Source: Natronomicrosphaera sp040876735
Lineage (GTDB): Bacteria; Planctomycetota; Phycisphaerae; Phycisphaerales; Phycisphaeraceae
Reading direction: 5' to 3'
Assembly: GCA_040876735.1 (NCBI GenBank)
Contig: JBBDPC010000022.1
Coordinates: forward strand, 1 to 7,173
Length of the DNA: 7,173 bases
Shown piece after piece: positions 5,931 through 7,173 of the stretch (within the stretch, counting starts at the first letter, position 1; each line of letters opens with the position of its first letter). Under the pieces are notes generated by a model. The model made no database searches, was not told the origin of the DNA, and was given only the letters and a program-made list of their open reading frames with translations. The position numbers were made by a program, and so were the translations under genes.

Positions 5931-5970
5931 ATGGGCGAATCGAGTCAGGGTTGCAATGGCGCGTGAAAGC

Positions 5971-5976
5971 ATTTTA
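5971..5976 (-). promoter_or_regulatory. Candidate -10 box (TAAAAT) for the PAC2 gene
   Basis: TAAAAT on the minus strand matches five of six -10 positions and is the only AT-rich stretch in this GC-rich divergent spacer. It would give a leader of about 45 nt to ATG 5920, which contains the GGAG site. No good -35 is seen at the usual distance. Confidence 0.35.
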
Positions 5977-6005
5977 GACCACCGGCGCGATCGCCGCGCG
6001 ATCGT

Positions 6006-6035
6006 CTGGCAAGGCCGTCGCCCGCTCGCTACAGT
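6006..6035 (+). promoter_or_regulatory. Candidate promoter for the CDF transporter, leaderless
   Basis: TACAGT (6030-6035) keeps the TAnnnT pattern in a GCTAnnnT context. CTGGCA (6006-6011), matching four of six -35 bases, lies 18 nt upstream. Only 6 nt separate the -10 box from ATG 6042, which would put the first transcribed base at or next to the A of the start codon. No Shine-Dalgarno precedes the gene, as expected for a leaderless message. Confidence 0.45.
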
Positions 6036-6041
6036 GCCGCC

Positions 6042-6998
6042 ATGCGCGACACTCCCGGCAACTCGACGCAGGCGATGCGCGTCGCCCGCATTGCGCTGGT
6101 CGCGGGGTTGTTCATCACGGCCCTGAAGTTCGCCATCTTCTTCATCACCCACTCGGTGGCCGTGCTCAGCGACGCGATGGAGTCGATCATCAACGTCGTC
6201 GCCGCCGGCATCATGCTCTACAGCATCTGGTACAGCTCGCGCCCCGCCGACCGCGAACATCCCTACGGCCACGGCAAGATCGAGTTCCTCGCCGTCGGCC
6301 TCGAAGGCTGGCTGATCCTCGTCGCCGGCACGCTCATCGGCTTCGAGGCGATCCGCCGGCTGGTCGCGCCGGTCGAGTTGCAACAGCTCACGCTCGGCCT
6401 GTGGCTGCTGGGCATCATGGCGGTGCTCAACGCCGCGCTGGCGATCTACGTCTGGCGGTCGGGCGTGCGGCTGAACAACCAGGTGCTCGTCGCCGACGGC
6501 AAGCACCTGATGACCGACGTCGCCTCCACCGTCGGCGTCTTCGCGGGCCTGCTGCTCGTGCAGTGGACCGACTACCAGCGACTCGACTCGGCGGTCGCCA
6601 TCCTCGTCGCCGCCATCATCCTCTTCACAAGCTGGCGGCTGCTGTGGCAGTCGTTCCACGGCCTGATGGATCGCACCAGCGACCAGAGCACGCGCACCAT
6701 CACCGCCATCCTCGACGAGGAAATCGCCCAGGGCCAGATCCTCGGCTATCACAAGGTTCGCCACCGCCAGAGCGGCGCGTTTCACTGGGTCGACATGCAC
6801 CTGCACGTCCAAGGCGACATGAGCATCCGCGCCGGCCACGAACTGGCATCCCGCATCGAAGGCCGGATCGAAAAGTCACTCGGCCAGGCCAACGCGACGG
6901 CCCACCTCGAGCCCGCCGACGAGCAGGCGACGCTGGCCGACGACGATCCGGCGGCGAAGCTGCCACGCAGCGACGGCCCGGCCCACGAAACCCAGTAG
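6042..6998 (+). CDS. Cation diffusion facilitator (CDF) family metal transporter
   Basis: Inner-membrane metal exporter of 318 residues, related to E. coli FieF/YiiP, which swaps divalent cations such as Zn2+ or Fe2+ for protons. Hydrophobic segments fit the six-helix CDF plan: TM1 near residues 15-35, TM2 near 39-62, TM3 and TM4 at about 86-105 and 118-138, and TM5 and TM6 at about 158-200. The conserved loop HPYGHGKIEF follows TM2. In TM5 the metal pair H155-xxx-D159 (KHLMTD) is intact. In TM2 the pair aligned with D45/D49 of YiiP is E47/N51 (SDAMESIIN), so the transport site is E/N plus H/D, with an extra D44 one turn earlier. The cytoplasmic domain keeps histidines in VDMHLHV, AGHEL and TAHLEP that match the regulatory sites of YiiP. 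A hydrophilic tail of about 30 residues ends the protein. The start at 6042 leaves a normal short N-terminus before TM1. The metal carried cannot be told. Confidence 0.94.
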   Translation: MRDTPGNSTQAMRVARIALVAGLFITALKFAIFFITHSVAVLSDAMESIINVVAAGIMLYSIWYSSRPADREHPYGHGKIEFLAVGLEGWLILVAGTLIGFEAIRRLVAPVELQQLTLGLWLLGIMAVLNAALAIYVWRSGVRLNNQVLVADGKHLMTDVASTVGVFAGLLLVQWTDYQRLDSAVAILVAAIILFTSWRLLWQSFHGLMDRTSDQSTRTITAILDEEIAQGQILGYHKVRHRQSGAFHWVDMHLHVQGDMSIRAGHELASRIEGRIEKSLGQANATAHLEPADEQATLADDDPAAKLPRSDGPAHETQ

Positions 6999-7173
6999 AC
7001 GTTGTCCCATCCACAAGCCATACGGGTTTTCGTTCACACCGATACGGTCATAGCCCCGCATGGACGTGCGGAGCCTCACGGTGCGCCTGCTGCGACGCCC
7101 GCGTTTCAAGTGCGCTCCGCATCATACGCATCGCGAATAATTCGCAGGCGCGGTACGGCGCTTGTTCGGGTTG
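6999..7173. other. Non-coding or undetermined window end
   Basis: No credible gene is seen on either strand in these 175 nt. Small symmetric elements are present: CCGCA/TGCGG (7056-7060 and 7067-7071) around a 6-nt loop, and GCGAAT-A-ATTCGC (7133-7145). No T-run follows either. A gene may begin beyond the window. Confidence 0.4.

Noticed and set aside
5063..5977. Plus-strand open frame opposite the PAC2 gene
   Set aside because: The minus strand encodes recognisable PAC2 motifs with a ribosome binding site; the plus product is the antisense image with no motifs.
6876..7109. Small minus-strand open frame near the window end
   Set aside because: It overlaps the transporter 3' end antisense, is Arg-rich, has no recognisable domain, and no ribosome binding site was seen.
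7105..7125. T-loop-like TTCAAGT with flanking complementarity, possible tRNA
   Set aside because: The stem lacks the G53-C61 pair, no matching acceptor strand or anticodon arm is found upstream, and no cloverleaf can be drawn.

Overview
The window is GC-rich bacterial chromosome carrying mostly housekeeping genes, plus one assembly gap. The taxonomic guess is a planctomycete, possibly Phycisphaerae-like. It rests on GC richness with C-ending codons, a PhyH dioxygenase of a type abundant in that phylum, a PAC2 protein outside an obvious actinobacterial setting, and intergenic heptamer and palindromic repeats. This is inference from style, because no rRNA or other marker gene is present.

Layout from left to right: the 3' end of gnd (6-phosphogluconate dehydrogenase, 1-363); a 112-nt spacer holding a perfect 13-bp palindromic hairpin and a promoter-like box almost touching the purD start; purD (476-1765); a spacer with a TATAAT box; a phytanoyl-CoA dioxygenase-family gene (1853 into the gap); 100 Ns at 2719-2818, which is the usual placeholder for a gap of unknown size; pheS lacking only its first codons (2819-3831); purC (3884-4825); a textbook intrinsic terminator (4871-4911); about 130 nt of repeat-like DNA; a PAC2-domain gene on the minus strand (5054-5920); and, divergent from it, a cation diffusion facilitator transporter (6042-6998). 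The last 175 nt show no supportable gene.

The genes fall into separate jobs. purD and purC catalyse two steps of de novo IMP synthesis. gnd belongs to the pentose phosphate pathway, which feeds PRPP. pheS charges tRNA-Phe but is followed by purC rather than pheT. The PhyH enzyme, PAC2 protein and metal exporter have no evident link to these. I see no defence system, mobile element, CRISPR array or clearly new multi-gene system. The points most worth a second look are small: TAnnnT boxes so close to two start codons that they suggest leaderless mRNAs, degenerate 7-nt repeats both between genes and inside pheS, a terminator stem core shared with the palindrome, an altered metal site in the transporter, and atypical codon use in the dioxygenase gene.
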